Shown: piece after piece, positions 1 through 11,650 of the stretch
Numbering within the stretch: position 1 is the stretch's first letter
Layout: every line of letters begins with the position of its first letter
Assembly (NCBI GenBank): GCA_021234535.1
Contig: CM037842.1
Span: forward strand, 27,056,308-27,120,307
Length of the DNA stretch: 64,000 bases
Direction: 5' to 3'
Origin: Stichopus chloronotus
Lineage: Eukaryota > Echinodermata > Holothuroidea > Aspidochirotida > Stichopodidae
Program-made: the position numbers and the translations under genes
Notes under the pieces: generated by a model
The model's input: the letters and a program-made list of their open reading frames with translations, nothing else
The model's database searches: none
Told to the model about the DNA's origin: nothing

Positions 1-9
1 AGTTTGTTA

Positions 10-924
10 TTACCATCCTGGTATATTACTTACTGTGTTGTATACTATCAGTTCTCCTTGTCTGGTTGTTGCTATCAATCTGTTTCCTTTTGATGATAGT
101 CTGATTCTAGACCAAGGAGGAAGATCAACAACATCAACATCAAATGTAAACAGAGAATGGCCGTCAGCGAGAGAGTAAACAGCAACAACAGGACAGCGAG
201 ACCCCAACCATAATACAAACACCAGACCAGCCTTACTGCTGACAGTAATACTGAATGCCTGTAATCTGTCCTGGTCTGGTTTGTTGTATTGGTTCAGTAG
301 CTCGCCGTCCATGTTATATCTCTGTGCTCTGCTGTGGCCTGTAGATATAAACAGGTTGTTTCTCTTCACTGTTATATCTACAGGCCAGCCATATCTCTCC
401 ATTCCATTCAAGGTGATTGATTTGATGATATTTAATTCACCATCCAATACAATCACCTTGTTGGAGGGATACAAACCAATATAAATGTCTCCAGTCTCGC
501 TGACGGCCACACACCTCGCTTCTCCATCACGGTATGTCACCGTACGGTGATCATCGTTACTGTGTATGTTGTACAAGTCTAATTGACTCCCAGACACAGT
601 AACTATGTGTGATGAATCACCGTCAATCAGTGAAACATACCGACGCAGCCATATTGAACCACCAACAAGAGGGAATACCCGGCTAAAGATAGGACGCTGA
701 TGTTGTATTAATGGCGTAGAATCAGACACATCCAAAGTAAACAGATCAATAGACGTAGTACGTGTGCTGTAGTTGTACCCACATACAGCAACCCTGGTAG
801 AATCCACCGACATGTCAGTCAACTCCCAGTCACTGTGTGCTGTAAAACGTGGCAGCTGCATACGCTGAACACTGCGAAAATGCAAAAGCGGAAAAATCAG
901 ATCGTTTCTAGTGAACGTCTCCAT
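10..924 (-). CDS. Beta-propeller (NHL/WD-like) protein or C-terminal exon
   Basis: An uninterrupted 304-codon frame from ATG (922-924) to a stop at 10-12, long for this AT-rich DNA. The protein shows recurring propeller-blade patterns: GEARCVAVSETGDIYIG near residues 135-151, a PVDITVKRNNLFIS blade near 181-194, AFSITVSSKAGLVFVLW near 224-240 and SRIRLSSKGNRLIATT near 272-287. Each is a V/I-x-S/K-x-G/N-x-L/I-x-I strand pair as in NHL or WD blades. No signal peptide or membrane segment is visible. The bases just before the ATG on the minus strand read as a good splice acceptor (pyrimidine-rich, ending GTCGTAG), so this may be the last exon of a longer gene, for example a TRIM-type protein with RING/B-box exons upstream. 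I saw no such exon nearby. Function is inferred from fold pattern only. Confidence 0.7.
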   Translation of the reverse strand: METFTRNDLIFPLLHFRSVQRMQLPRFTAHSDWELTDMSVDSTRVAVCGYNYSTRTTSIDLFTLDVSDSTPLIQHQRPIFSRVFPLVGGSIWLRRYVSLIDGDSSHIVTVSGSQLDLYNIHSNDDHRTVTYRDGEARCVAVSETGDIYIGLYPSNKVIVLDGELNIIKSITLNGMERYGWPVDITVKRNNLFISTGHSRAQRYNMDGELLNQYNKPDQDRLQAFSITVSSKAGLVFVLWLGSRCPVVAVYSLADGHSLFTFDVDVVDLPPWSRIRLSSKGNRLIATTRQGELIVYNTVSNIPGW

Positions 925-1439
925 AGCTACGACAGAAAGGAGGGAAATGTATTTTCGAGTGAAGAGGCACGGAGTTGTGTAGATCTAAAGCCTATCAAAT
1001 TAGTGTAGTGTAGAGTGCTGAAAAAAAAGTAAAAAACTCGTTTCTCGTCCAAACTGTTCAAAAAATGTGGTTGTTCTTTTTTCTTTACAGGCAGGAACCC
1101 GGAAGGCTCGTTAGAAGAACATCAAACTTGCAACAAACTTTGTCTTTGCCTTGCATCATCAGGCTGTATGAATGCTATCTTGCAAAGACGTGGCTATATG
1201 TAACTACTTGGAGAGATAATTTCCACGGTCGGGATATGACATTTTCGGTTAAAACTCCTACTTTTGACTGTAAAAAATGTTTTGCAACTTAGCAGAAACG
1301 GGAGCATATATTGGCATATAGGCCTGCTGTTATTTGCTTTTAATGTGTACAATTTGTCTTTATTCAAAAGCCAAAAACCAAATTTTTAGCTATAGAAGCG
1401 GTGATCCATAATATTGTAAAATAAATGAAAGAATGCATC
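925..1439. other. Spacer, no feature seen
   Basis: AT-rich DNA between the propeller gene and the duplicated repeat. It would hold the promoter or the last intron of the minus-strand propeller gene; no TATA box or upstream exon stands out. Confidence 0.4.
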
Positions 1440-2470
1440 ATTGGTGAATTTAGTGTTGAAAACGGGACTCTAGAGTCATGCATGCATATTCCACACACAT
1501 AGCAAGATTGTAGCTTCTATAAAGCGCTATACGTCCGAACCCGCACTGATTGTTTTCTTTTTCTCTCTTCCTTTTTCCTTGTTATTTCTTTTTTTCCTTT
1601 TTTTTTTTTTTTTTTGTTTCGATCCTTTTTGTTCTCGTCCAGCAATCGATCATGGGTGTGTATATGGTAGATTAGAGTATTAGTAGAAACTTTTGGTTAT
1701 CTAAGTCTAACTTACAAGTCATGTAGTATATTTCCATATCTTATGTTCATATCAATATTTTCATCTGACCGTACCTTCACTTGTGACACGAGTCTTAATA
1801 GATTTAGACGTACCCGATTCCAGTCTTGTGCATCTCTCATTGCACAAAAAGAGGCGATACAAAACTGGAATCCTTACTATTAAACGAGTGGCGCTATTAC
1901 ACTAAAGTATTTACCAATTTGACGCAATGTACTGTCCTTTAGAGGCACGACTTTGCCCGGTGTGGAACTGACCAGGAAGTACAGAAGCGTAAGAGGACAG
2001 GTGCCTCGGTGTCAATGCAATGGTCAGTCTATCGCTTTTCTTTATGTTTCCCATTTAAAGGGAAATAGTGAAGGTTTGTTAGTTGTTTTAGCAAGAAAAT
2101 ACTTCTTATAACCAATGTTTGTGGTCACAGAAAGATTATTCAAATAAGGCAGTGCGGTGGTCTTCTTTCCAAGAAATAACAATCTCACAGATAGAAATTC
2201 AGCAATGTATTGCTTAAGACTAATTTGTTCCCTCCAAATTAAGGTCCTGCATCTTCTGAATCCTACCTTACGCATGATACTTTGACGAGGTGTAGCTTTT
2301 GTAGATCTTTTTGATCCCCCTGAATGGTGAAGTGTGAGCAAAGCTATTTTTTTTTTTCTGTATGGCATGTTAGTGCATCGTGAACGTTCCATACACCCTT
2401 TAACAATATCATTAAATTATCAATGACACCACTAAATCCTTCTGTAACATTAAACTACTCAACAAATTTA
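1440..2470. repeat. Copy A of a local direct duplication
   Basis: Starts TTGGTGAATTTA and ends near TTAAACTACTCAACAAATTTA. The same order of blocks recurs at 2549-3331: a GCATATT..ACA.ACATAGCAA block, TGATTGTTTTCTTTTT, ACTAAAGTATTTACCAATT, and a 400-base stretch that reads on the minus strand as a conserved peptide containing RRCRTLIW.EQISLKQ. This copy has about 250 extra bases (roughly 1620-1870), including a T-rich tract. The shared peptide may be a relic of a transposon protein; I do not recognise it. Just after this copy, 2477-2519 read on the minus strand gives CAGGGGGCTCTTAAATGGCG and then GGCCCGCGGGCCACA, which resembles hAT transposon ends. Confidence 0.6.
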
Positions 2471-2548
2471 CTAGCGTTCCGAATGTGGCCCGCGGGCCGC
2501 CATTTAAGAGCCCCCTGGTGTACGGACATGAGTGATAAAGCACCATAC

Positions 2549-3331
2549 TTGGTGAATTTAAAATGCTTAAAATCGGCCTAGAATTATGCATATTTTACAA
2601 ACATAGCAAACAGTGACTGCTATCAGGGCTTTATTTCCGTAGGTGCCCTGATTGTTTTCTTTTTTCTTTCTTTTTTTTTTTATTTTCGTCCAACAAAAGG
2701 TAAGGGGTAGCAACCACAGACTCGAAACCAAACTATAAGCCATGCTGCTAAACTGGTGGCGCTATTGCACTAAAGTATTTACCAATTAAAACACTGACGC
2801 AACGTACTTTCTATAGAGAGAGAATGAATGTAGGAGTGCCTGAAGTAGAAGCCTGAGAGAAGGACACTGTGGCTCGGAGTCAATGTAATGGTCAGCCTAT
2901 CGCTTTATTTTATGTTCCCCATTGAAATGGAAGTGATTAAGGGATTTGTTTTACCAAAAGAAATATATTTTTAATACCAATGTTTGTCGTCACAGAAAGA
3001 TTATTCAAATAAGGCAGTGCGGTGGTCTTCTTTTCAAGAAATAACAATCTCCAAGATAGAAATTCAGCAATGTGTTGCTTAAGACTAATTTGTTCACTCC
3101 AAATTAAGGTCCTGCATCTTCTGAATACTGCCTTACGCATGATATTTTGATGAGGTGTAGCTTTTGTAGATTTTTATTGATGCGCCTGAATGGTGAAGAG
3201 TGAGTAAAGCTATTTCTTTTCCTGTATGGCATGTTCGTGCATCGTGAAGTTCCATATAGCCTTAAGAGTATCATTAAATTGTCAATGACACTACTAAATC
3301 CTTCGGCAACATTAAACTACTCAACACATTT
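2549..3331. repeat. Copy B of a local direct duplication
   Basis: Second copy of the block at 1440-2470, same orientation, shorter by about 250 bases, and diverged at many single positions. The minus-strand peptide with RRCRTLIWSEQISLKQHIAE is kept over about 60 residues while the rest differs, as expected for two insertions of one repeat family or an old tandem duplication. Confidence 0.6.
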
Positions 3332-5756
3332 GAGCCTATAATAAGATCAGTTGAATCAACTCATGATGTCAATTGAACCAATAATTCACATTTTCTTGAT
3401 ATAATTAGATGAGTGATATATTCATCCAAACGGATGAGTATAAGGACATGATAAGCAATATCATAAAATATGACACAATATCAAGAATTTAGCCAACTTT
3501 AATGTTTCGCTTACGGAGGGACTTTATTTACATCCATCTTGTTGGTGTGGTATCCGAAAGCTTGTTGCTGAAAAATAAACAAAGAAGTGAAAACTCACAA
3601 CAATGCCAACGAAAAAATTTTCTGATATTTCTTTAGGGTCATATTTTCGTGAAGTGCAGCAGAGAATACAACTATTTAAGAAATTATTCTCTTTGAGTAT
3701 TTCTTCATAAATTGCTACACAGGCACATTAAAACATAGACAAAAAGAAATAAAAATATCAAAACAGAAGACACAAACAATCATTGCTCTTCAAGAAAGCT
3801 CACTTTACGGAAGATAGACTAAGATAGCTTAAGACCGAACGGACTATAAACATGTATTTTGTATGGAATTATGACAAAACTTTCGTATAGTTTAATTCCT
3901 AAGTCAACGTGAAATACAATTCACGCGAATATTGTTACCTGTCCCCCTGCCCCCCCCCTCCCTCTTTGAATTTCAAGGACTTCTCACAATAGAAGAAATC
4001 TTATTAAAGTAAGCTTGCATTTAGTATGCGATGTCCAGTTACCATGTGCATACAGAGAGTAAAGGTTGCTCTTTATGGGCATAACAAGGCTATTCTTCGT
4101 GGACATTACAACAACAAAAAAGAGGTCCGATTGTTACTATATTTGGTTTGAAGAAATAACAACAAATGTCTGACGGATAAATATTCACAAGGTGACACCA
4201 ATGCTTTAAGCAATAAAAAGTAAAGTTAATATAGAAAAGAGACTCAAGTTTAAATCCAAAACTTACATTTAGTGTTTCTCGTGGGTTATATCAACTCAAG
4301 CTTTGCTTCCTTGAGGATATGCCGATGATGGTTATTTCTTTGTAATTTTAACAGATGATCCTGAGACTCCGATGACAATATTATGCAACTTCTCAACAAA
4401 TGATGCTGGTAAGGTTGAGATGATCTATTCACTTTATATCACCGACAGCTGATGATTATGGTGAAAGAGTAGTTGCATGCCTGAGTAGGACAAGAATCAC
4501 ATATCGCTGTGTGATATATCGAGAATTATTAAAACTGTATATTCTGGATGAAAGAATGTTCTCTTTGATTAATACAAAAAAAAACAAATAATCTTTCTCC
4601 TCCATTTGATACCAACAGCCTGGAAAACAACACCTCCACGTTTCTTTCAGGAGAAATTTTACTCACTGCAGTGTTAATCAACGGTAGAAAAAAGGTTGGT
4701 TTAGTTAGGATTTTTTTTAGGGGGGTGAGACGTATCAGAGTCTGGTTCTGTGGTAGATATATGGCGGGGCTTCGCTGCGGTGATTATAACATAACTCTTA
4801 TGCAAAAGCAAGCATTTCGTTTGGAACAATTTAAAAAAAGCAAAGGAAAAAAAAAAACATTTTTGGGACTGATGAAGGTTTCATTTGACAAATATGTGAA
4901 CGTACAACACAGTCTCAGTGACGTCACTGATGAATAAACGCGAGATATTTTAGACTAAGAATTCAACGGTCTCAAACACAAACGGCAAACATGGCATTTC
5001 TTTGAAATTTCTCTCGGTCTTTTCCAGAGGTAAAATCTTTGCAAGACACATGGGAACTCGTTTTTTAAATTATTTTGAAGTGCATATGCATTAACGCACT
5101 ACATCACCTTATTGACTGAGGGTGAATTTACATTACACGTCATAATTAGTGTAACAGCTAAATGTTGTGATACAGTTAAGGACTTTTTCTTGGGGTTTCC
5201 TAGGTGCAGTGGGACATAGAAAACGGCAAGAGTGATTGTAAACCATTGCTTACATTCAAAAGACGGAATACTTGAAGGTGTCATGTCAACTCTCCAGAGT
5301 CCTCTTTGTAGTATACAAATTTGACCAACGTTTGTGAGGCATTCAACAGTAATTTTTAGACTTCAAAAAATATACAATCAACAATACACGGTAACCTGCT
5401 GCATGATGACCACAGAAAACAATGAATTTTTCATGACGTAAGTTGGAGTTACTGTATGTTCTCCCGAATGTCCGCTGAATACCTGAATGTAAACGAACCT
5501 TAATTATGCGGGATATGGATGCGTTCCTGGCATGCGCAATACTATCCAATTCATCTTTTCGATGATATACCTTCAAGTTTACCAGGCTGGTCCAAATTAT
5601 CTTTTAAATCATGAGACAAAATCATGAGACCTACTAGAAATAAAGATACATTTAATCTTTATTTTCGTTTCCAAAATATAGGGCTTTACTTAAATAGTTG
5701 CATGAGAATTTTTTTAATAACCCTAACACTAGTAAGTCACGACTTTAAACTAATCG
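3332..5756. other. Intergenic DNA, no gene recognised
   Basis: AT-rich sequence. Only short chance frames are present (for example 4671-4937 on the plus strand, K/R-rich, with no domain). No repeat family, RNA gene or splice-flanked coding segment stands out. Confidence 0.4.
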
Positions 5757-6060
5757 CTCCCCTCCCCCTTCCCTCCCCTTCCCTCCCCCTTCCCTAAAGA
5801 AAAACAAGGATTCCCCACGGAAAGAAAAAAACCCTTGAATCGGAAAGAAAAAAAAGACTTCCTAAAAAAAAAGCCCTTCAAGCAACTGGGGAAACGAAAA
5901 AGGTCCCTGAAAAAAGAAAACGATAAGAAAAAGGTAGCCCCAAAAAAAACTCCAAAAAAAAAACCAACTTCCCTCCCCCTTAAATCCAAATCAAAGACCC
6001 CATACCCTGCCCCCTCCCATCCCCTCCCCCTTCCCTCCCCCTCCCTTCCTACCCACACAT
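5757..6060. repeat. C/A-rich low-complexity tract with CCCTTCCC runs
   Basis: Plus strand is mostly C, A and T with runs such as CCCCTCCCCCTTCCCT at both ends and A-runs between. The minus strand therefore carries many G-runs (GGGGAGGG, GGGAAGGG) that could form G-quadruplexes. Frames are open on both strands here (Lys/Pro-rich on plus, Gly/Phe-rich on minus) only because stop codons are rare in such composition. Confidence 0.75.
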
Positions 6061-7557
6061 ATGAACGTGTGGTGATATAACAACCCTGCTCAGTACGGTG
6101 TACACCAAAGTCCAAACTATACACAATCACGTCTCACAATGAGTCATTGATTTAACACAAAGTAAACTATAACTTGTGGCTAAAACATGTGACATCTAAG
6201 CATCCATAGATTGATGAACCAAAATGGCATTGGAAATTCCCTCCGTTGTGCAATAATGGTGCAGTATTACGTGACATTGATTCTGTTTGTATTATGGAAA
6301 AAATCAGGGGACTGAAAAAAGTCACGCCCTCAGTGAAACTAGGCTAGAACTTTAGAACAAAATGAATAGCGGCTACAGTACCTACCTGTGTTATCAATAC
6401 GGAAGTGGTCAGATAAGAACTCGTAAAAGAAATTAATTGTACGTACAGTGTATACCAAAATAAGGTAACACAAGAGTTCGGGTAACGCCGGGTGCTTTTA
6501 ATGTACAATATAATGCTACTTCATACAGTGCCGGGGAGGGGGGTACCCTTTCCATACATTAATTAGTGTGGGGCCATTGTACCTCCCTTCATTAATGCTT
6601 TCACTTAGTTTCAAAGTCGTCCGCTTACTTTGTAATTCCAGTGTGTATTCAGTTTGCATCGAACAAAACATCAAAAGGTTTAATTTAAAGACAATATATT
6701 GCATTAAGGTTTTACCCCATTTGTAATCGCTTTGCTGTAATTTTGTCCGTGATGGTGCAGAAATATTTAAATGAGTTAAGTCTTCGACGGAATGCAGCAA
6801 TTACTGAAACATACAATCCCATCGAAGGAACAGAAAGATAAGTGCAAAAATACGAATATAGAGATTTGACAATATGGACGTATTTGTTCAGACATTAAGT
6901 CACTTCAGCTGAGGAGGTGGGGGGGGGGGCAATTCGGGGAAGATTCTGACTGAGAGAAAATGCCCCCTGCTCCCCTACCCTTTTGCTGCCACTGGACTCG
7001 GATTTAAAAGACTAATATAGGCCTCGATCTTTGGCTCGAATCTAGTACCACCACTAGTACTAACAGTAGTAGTAGTACTAGATCATGGACTGAAAATGAC
7101 GTGATCTTGTCTATGTGTAGCTAGATCAACGCTTGTGACAGATGCCAAATTACCAAAGATGAAAGAAATTAATCTGTTTTACTTACCACTGCCAGATAAG
7201 GTTAACCGGGTTCTAACTGGTAACAAAATAAATCTACTGCAATAAGTTAACTATAAACGTTAGTTTAGCAAACGCCGACAAGTTGACATGCATCGTTTGG
7301 AAAAACAACCCTTAGAACGCAACAACCCTTAGAACGCAGAACTGTATTACTTAGTGAAAGAACAACCAGTGCCAAGGCAGTGTCAGTGCGTATAATATTA
7401 TTATAGTATATATACTATATATACTTCATGACACGTATGTACAAAGAAGCGAAATAGCCAATCAGAGCTCAGTTTTAAGTTCATGAATTTATGACAACAA
7501 TGATAAAGACATGAAATGATCGATTGATAAGGAAGCGTTTAAGTGTCATTGTGAAAC
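6061..7557. other. Intergenic DNA, no gene recognised
   Basis: No coding segment or RNA gene recognised. It contains a run of G at 6920-6929, a short duplication of ACAACCCTTAGAACGCA at about 7304-7337, and an AT palindrome near 7390-7425 (TATTATTATAGTATATATAC). Confidence 0.4.
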
Positions 7558-7650
7558 TGATATATATATGATATATATGATATATTTGATATATATGATA
7601 TATATATATAGATATATATATCATATATATATGATATATATTATATATAC
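7558..7650. repeat. AT microsatellite, GATATATAT type
   Basis: Repeated GATATATAT/ATATATC units, self-complementary overall. It borders the left arm of the foldback at 7690-8730. Confidence 0.85.
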
Positions 7651-7689
7651 GGAAGCTTAAAAGTTCCATCAAGATAAGTATATCTTTGC

Positions 7690-8730
7690 CCAATAAGTTG
7701 ACAATTGCCAGCAAAATGTCTACATAACGAGATAATATCTCATCAAAAATCAGAAAAATGATCACTTGTTCAGTTGTCTTATCTAAACAACTCAACATTT
7801 TTCTGCAAAATGTTAACTTGTTTACTTCCTTCTTAGCGAGGAATTCAACATTTTTTTGAAGAATGTTCTTATAACAACTTGTCACATCCTGTCAATTGAA
7901 CAATTTGCTGCAAAATGTTGACATGTTCATTTCTTACTAAGTGAACAATTGAACAATTTTCTGCAAAATGTTTGAATAACAACTTATCATATCTTGCCAT
8001 TTTAACAATTTTCTGCAAAATGTCTACTTGTTCACTTTTTTTGTAAGTGAACAATTGAACAATTTTCTGTAAAATGTTGACTTGTTTACTTTCTTACTAA
8101 GTAAGCAATTGAACAATTTTCTGCAAAATGTTCGAATGACAACTTATCATATCTTTTCATTTCAACAATTTTCTGAAAAATGTCCACTTGTCCTCTTCCC
8201 AAACCAGAAATAGAAATTACAGCATGAGATAAGTTGTCATTTGAACATTTGGCAGAAAATTGATTAATTGTTCACTTAGAAAGATATGAACAAGATAACA
8301 TTCTGCAGAAAATTGTTTAATTGTTCACATAAAAGGAAACGATCAAATCAACATTTTGCAGAAAATTGTTGATATGACAGGATGTGATAAGTTGTCATTT
8401 AAACATTTTGCAGAAAAATGTTTAATTGCTCATTCAGAAAAGAAGTGAACAAGTCAACATTTTGCAGAAAATTGTTGAGTTGAAAAGATACGATAAGTTG
8501 TCATTTGGACATTTTGCCGAAAATTGTTGAATTGCTCACGTAGTCAAAAAGTAAACAAGTGGACATTTTGCAGCAAATTGTTGAAATGACAAGATATGCT
8601 AGTTGTCATTTGAACAATTTGCAGAAAATTGTCTAATTGTTCAAATAACATAACTAAACAATTGATCATTTTTCCGTTTTTTGTTGCTATATTTTCTTTT
8701 ATCTAGACATTTTGCAGAAAATTGTCAAGA
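7690..8730. repeat. Foldback (large inverted repeat) of 53-bp units
   Basis: The left half (about 7690-8190) repeats a unit of about 53 bases around AACAATTTTCTGCAAAATGT; CAAAATG or its variant starts at 7911, 7964, 8016, about 8070, 8124 and about 8176. The right half (about 8210-8730) carries the same unit in reverse complement, ACATTTTGCAGAAAATTGTT. The outer ends match too: TTGACAATTGCCAGCAAAATG near 7695 pairs with the complement of the end near 8725. The turn lies near 8190-8215. Alternate units share a longer period of about 106 bases. No coding capacity. It is consistent with a Foldback-type element or a palindromic minisatellite. Confidence 0.75.
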
Positions 8731-8739
8731 TACGGACAG

Positions 8740-8811
<72 letters not shown>
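8740..8811. repeat. (TA)n microsatellite
   Basis: About 36 perfect TA dinucleotides directly after the right arm of the foldback; the left arm is also bordered by an AT microsatellite. Confidence 0.97.
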
Positions 8812-8814
<3 letters not shown>

Positions 8815-9199
8815 TTTGAAGGTGCCCCCGGATATATGACCTGGCATCTCCATTCTCACCGGAGGTGGCTGTGACGCTGGACACTACCGGGTTGAGCATT
8901 CTCCGCGAAGGGGGCATGTTGATTTGTTGTTGCAGTTGCAGGGCCTCTCGGCATTCTCACGGTTGGCTTCTCTCTTCACGATGGAGTCATGTGATTTTAT
9001 ATTTGAGTTCATGTTTTTCAGGCAACTGTAGCTCACTTTTATCATGTCTCTGTTGAAGATTTTTGTCTAGTTTTGAAAGGCTTGTCTATAAACTTTCAGT
9101 TAAGAAATGCGAGGCCACTTTGATATGGAGGTTTATGTTGTAGGGCGGGTTTAACCACGTGATCTGCGGCCTGGATCGGATACTCTGGATTAGATATTC

Positions 9200-9354
9200 T
9201 CAACTCTACCCAGGTATTGAGCACTCTCTACTGTTTATCGGAACATCCATATAATATATGAGTAGGCCTATATGACACTTCAAATGTGACCTGAACAATC
9301 ATATATAGATGCTCACAAACCAAAGTAGAGTGTTCAATACAGAAGTAGAGCTGA
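9200..9354. repeat. Short element with 30-base inverted ends
   Basis: Positions 9200-9231 (TCAACTCTACC...GTATTGAGCACTCT) pair as an imperfect inverted repeat with 9325-9354 (AGAGTGTTCAATAC...GTAGAGCTGA), enclosing about 93 bases. This is a MITE-like or hairpin structure. No clear target-site duplication was seen. Confidence 0.55.
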
Positions 9355-9565
9355 ATTTACGCATGATTAATTAGACGATCATCAAAACACATAGTGAACT
9401 CTCAGAACAAGGCAAGATCTAAGTACTGCAACCTGCAGTATGGTATAATTGCTCTTTAGAAAGAGATACGGCACAGTCACGTACACCTAGCTCTGTAATA
9501 TTTGCATTTAGGATGTAACTGAGACAAGTTACATCTGTGAGGTTTAATCTGGTTGTCTATATTAT

Positions 9566-11650
9566 TCAATCAACTGTTATATATTGTTTTGTTTGAATGG
9601 TTATCGAGGAAGGACGATTAACCATCGAGTTCAGTACCATCAACGCATTTAAGTTTTCCTCGGTAAGCCTGGTCCTTCTCTCGGTCTTGATAAGGGTCAT
9701 TGTAGAAAAACCGTGATCACATGAAACAGTGGTAGGTGGCAGACGCAGCAACATGAGGCAGAATTCAGCGAATACCTTGAATTCGTCCATTTCTGCCAGT
9801 TGGCAGAAAAAGTTGTCCGGTCCATCTGAAGTTTCTCTTAACTGATCAAGGTCGGAAGTGAAGCGATAACTTCTGAACTGATTTTTCACTATCCCAACGT
9901 CGAAACGATTGGGTGTGCACCTTTCAGCAACAGCTGCAATGTTACAGTGTTTCACTTGATTGGATGAGCGATATTCTGGGACCAAAAATGACATATTCAG
10001 GACGACAAAAGGAAGTTCAGGGAACCTGGTTTGAATAGCCCTTGTAGTGTCCATGATGAATCTGTAACAATTTCTGGGCACTTGTTCTGCATGATCACCA
10101 GTCAGTACCCCGTTTTCAAGCAACTGTTCTTTCAGAGTAAGGAATTCAGACGCACGGAATTCCAGATTTGAACCGAAGTCACGAATGTTTTCATCGGAGA
10201 GCAATTCTTCCAATGATTTCCATTCGTCCCAAACAATGGGTTCCACAAACTCCTGAACTGCATCACGAATTGTTGTATATGCCGTGTACTCACGGAATGA
10301 CCAGCACGCTGAAGGGCAGTATTCATCTTGGCAAGTATCTTAAGTTCTGCCTTCAGGAAAACAAGATATAATTCAAAGTCCCCGTCAGTAATGGCATTGT
10401 AAAGGTCACCACATACTTTGCGATGGTCTGCTTTGTTTATCCTGTCGTTAGATTCTGATTCAAAATACTGCGCCACTTCTGTAAATACGGATACAAGTCT
10501 GTCCACGCAGTTTGATAAGGAAAGCCACCGAACACCGTGATAACACACTAACTTGTTAAATTCTTGATCCTCTTCAGAGAGTTCAATTATCTCAGCCAGT
10601 TTGTCAGCCCTAACATGGCTGTTTGCGAAGAAATCGAGTATTCTTTTGATAGTATGTTGAACAGTGTGGGTATGGAACTTTTCATATCATCTTTTGTTCC
10701 AAGCACCTCCTTGTGTACAATGCAATGTTGCACAAATAAGTTGGAGTTGTACGTTACAAATTTCAGTAAGCCGGCCACACCCCCTTCCAAGACTCTACAT
10801 AACTGCAGCGCCATCGGCAGCAAACCCACACAGATTTTCCTTTGGCAACTCCTTCTCAGTGACAAAACCATTAAGGACTGTGAAGAGGTTATTGTGATTA
10901 GACGATCCCTCGATTCTTAAAATGGCCAGAAATGACTCTACCAAATGTTTGACTGACATATCCACATGACGTCATATAGAATTGCATGACCAAATTGCTT
11001 CTTGTCCGTGGACTCGTCCATTTGAAGGCTCCAGGCAGTGGACTCCCTTATGTTGCTGATATTTTCATTGCGTACGTACTCTGCAAGATCCACAACTCTT
11101 CGTGTCATAGTTTGTCTAGATTTTGGGAATGACTTCAGCACATCCGCACCAAAGACACGGCTTTTTGGGTCAGAAAGGGATGCCCATGTTACTACTGCTT
11201 CAGAGCTGTTGAAAGGCAGATGGGCTTTGGCTAGCATAAGTCCCAGTCTATACGATGCCTCCCGCTGGACTTTTGACAGCCTAAAAGTCGCATCCATTTG
11301 CATTCTTTGTTTAACGTTTTCTCTTTTCCATTTTTCGACGAATAACTTTCTTCGCTCTTTTGTCGAATCCTTAGTGTCTCCATGTTTTTCACTGTAATGA
11401 TCTCTTCAGAACATGTTGCTTTGTATTCAGGGATAAACCACACTTCATACATGTACAAAGTTTTGTGTCGTTGGAGTAAAAGGCAAAGAACTCGTACTCT
11501 CATGCTTGATTAAACTGCCTTTTACAGTCACCTTTTCTCTTCTTTTGGACTGGTTGGGCAATAGTCTCTTCATTATCTCTTTCTTCATCTGTTTGATGTG
11601 ATGTGCTTGCAATGTCAGGGCTTGCGGGTGGGCTCGGCGACAATGGGTCA
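9566..11650 (-). pseudogene. hAT-family transposase relic with frameshifts
   Basis: Read on the minus strand, a long protein is spread over several frames. 11303-10938 gives the N-terminal core, with RRVVDLAEYVRNE and the WSLQMDESTDKK segment typical of hAT-type transposases. 10871-10587, then a frame around 10650-10310 with LSEEDQEFNKLV and CYHGVRWLSLSN, gives the middle. 10330-9566 gives the C-terminal dimerisation region with FAEFCLMLLRLPPTTVSCDHGFS followed by LIKTERRTRLTEENLNALM (given here in two parts). Frame changes fall near 10300 and 10640, and another break lies upstream of 10900. A zinc-finger-like CMKCG near 11440 may mark the BED-type N-terminus. It resembles the ZBED/KIAA1586/ZNF862-like branch of hAT. 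It is broken and unlikely to make an active transposase. Confidence 0.75.

Noticed and set aside
281..484. Plus-strand frame of 67 codons
   Set aside because: Lies wholly inside the minus-strand propeller frame; shadow of that coding sequence.
4671..4937. Basic 88-codon plus-strand frame
   Set aside because: First codon is not ATG and there is no domain, coding periodicity or splice support.
5835..6080. Lys/Pro-rich plus-strand frame and Gly/Phe-rich minus-strand frame
   Set aside because: Both are open only because the tract lacks stop codons; no domain and no start context.
7481..8054. Minus-strand frames over the AT microsatellite and foldback
   Set aside because: Encoded Tyr/Ile runs and repeats follow from the simple sequence.
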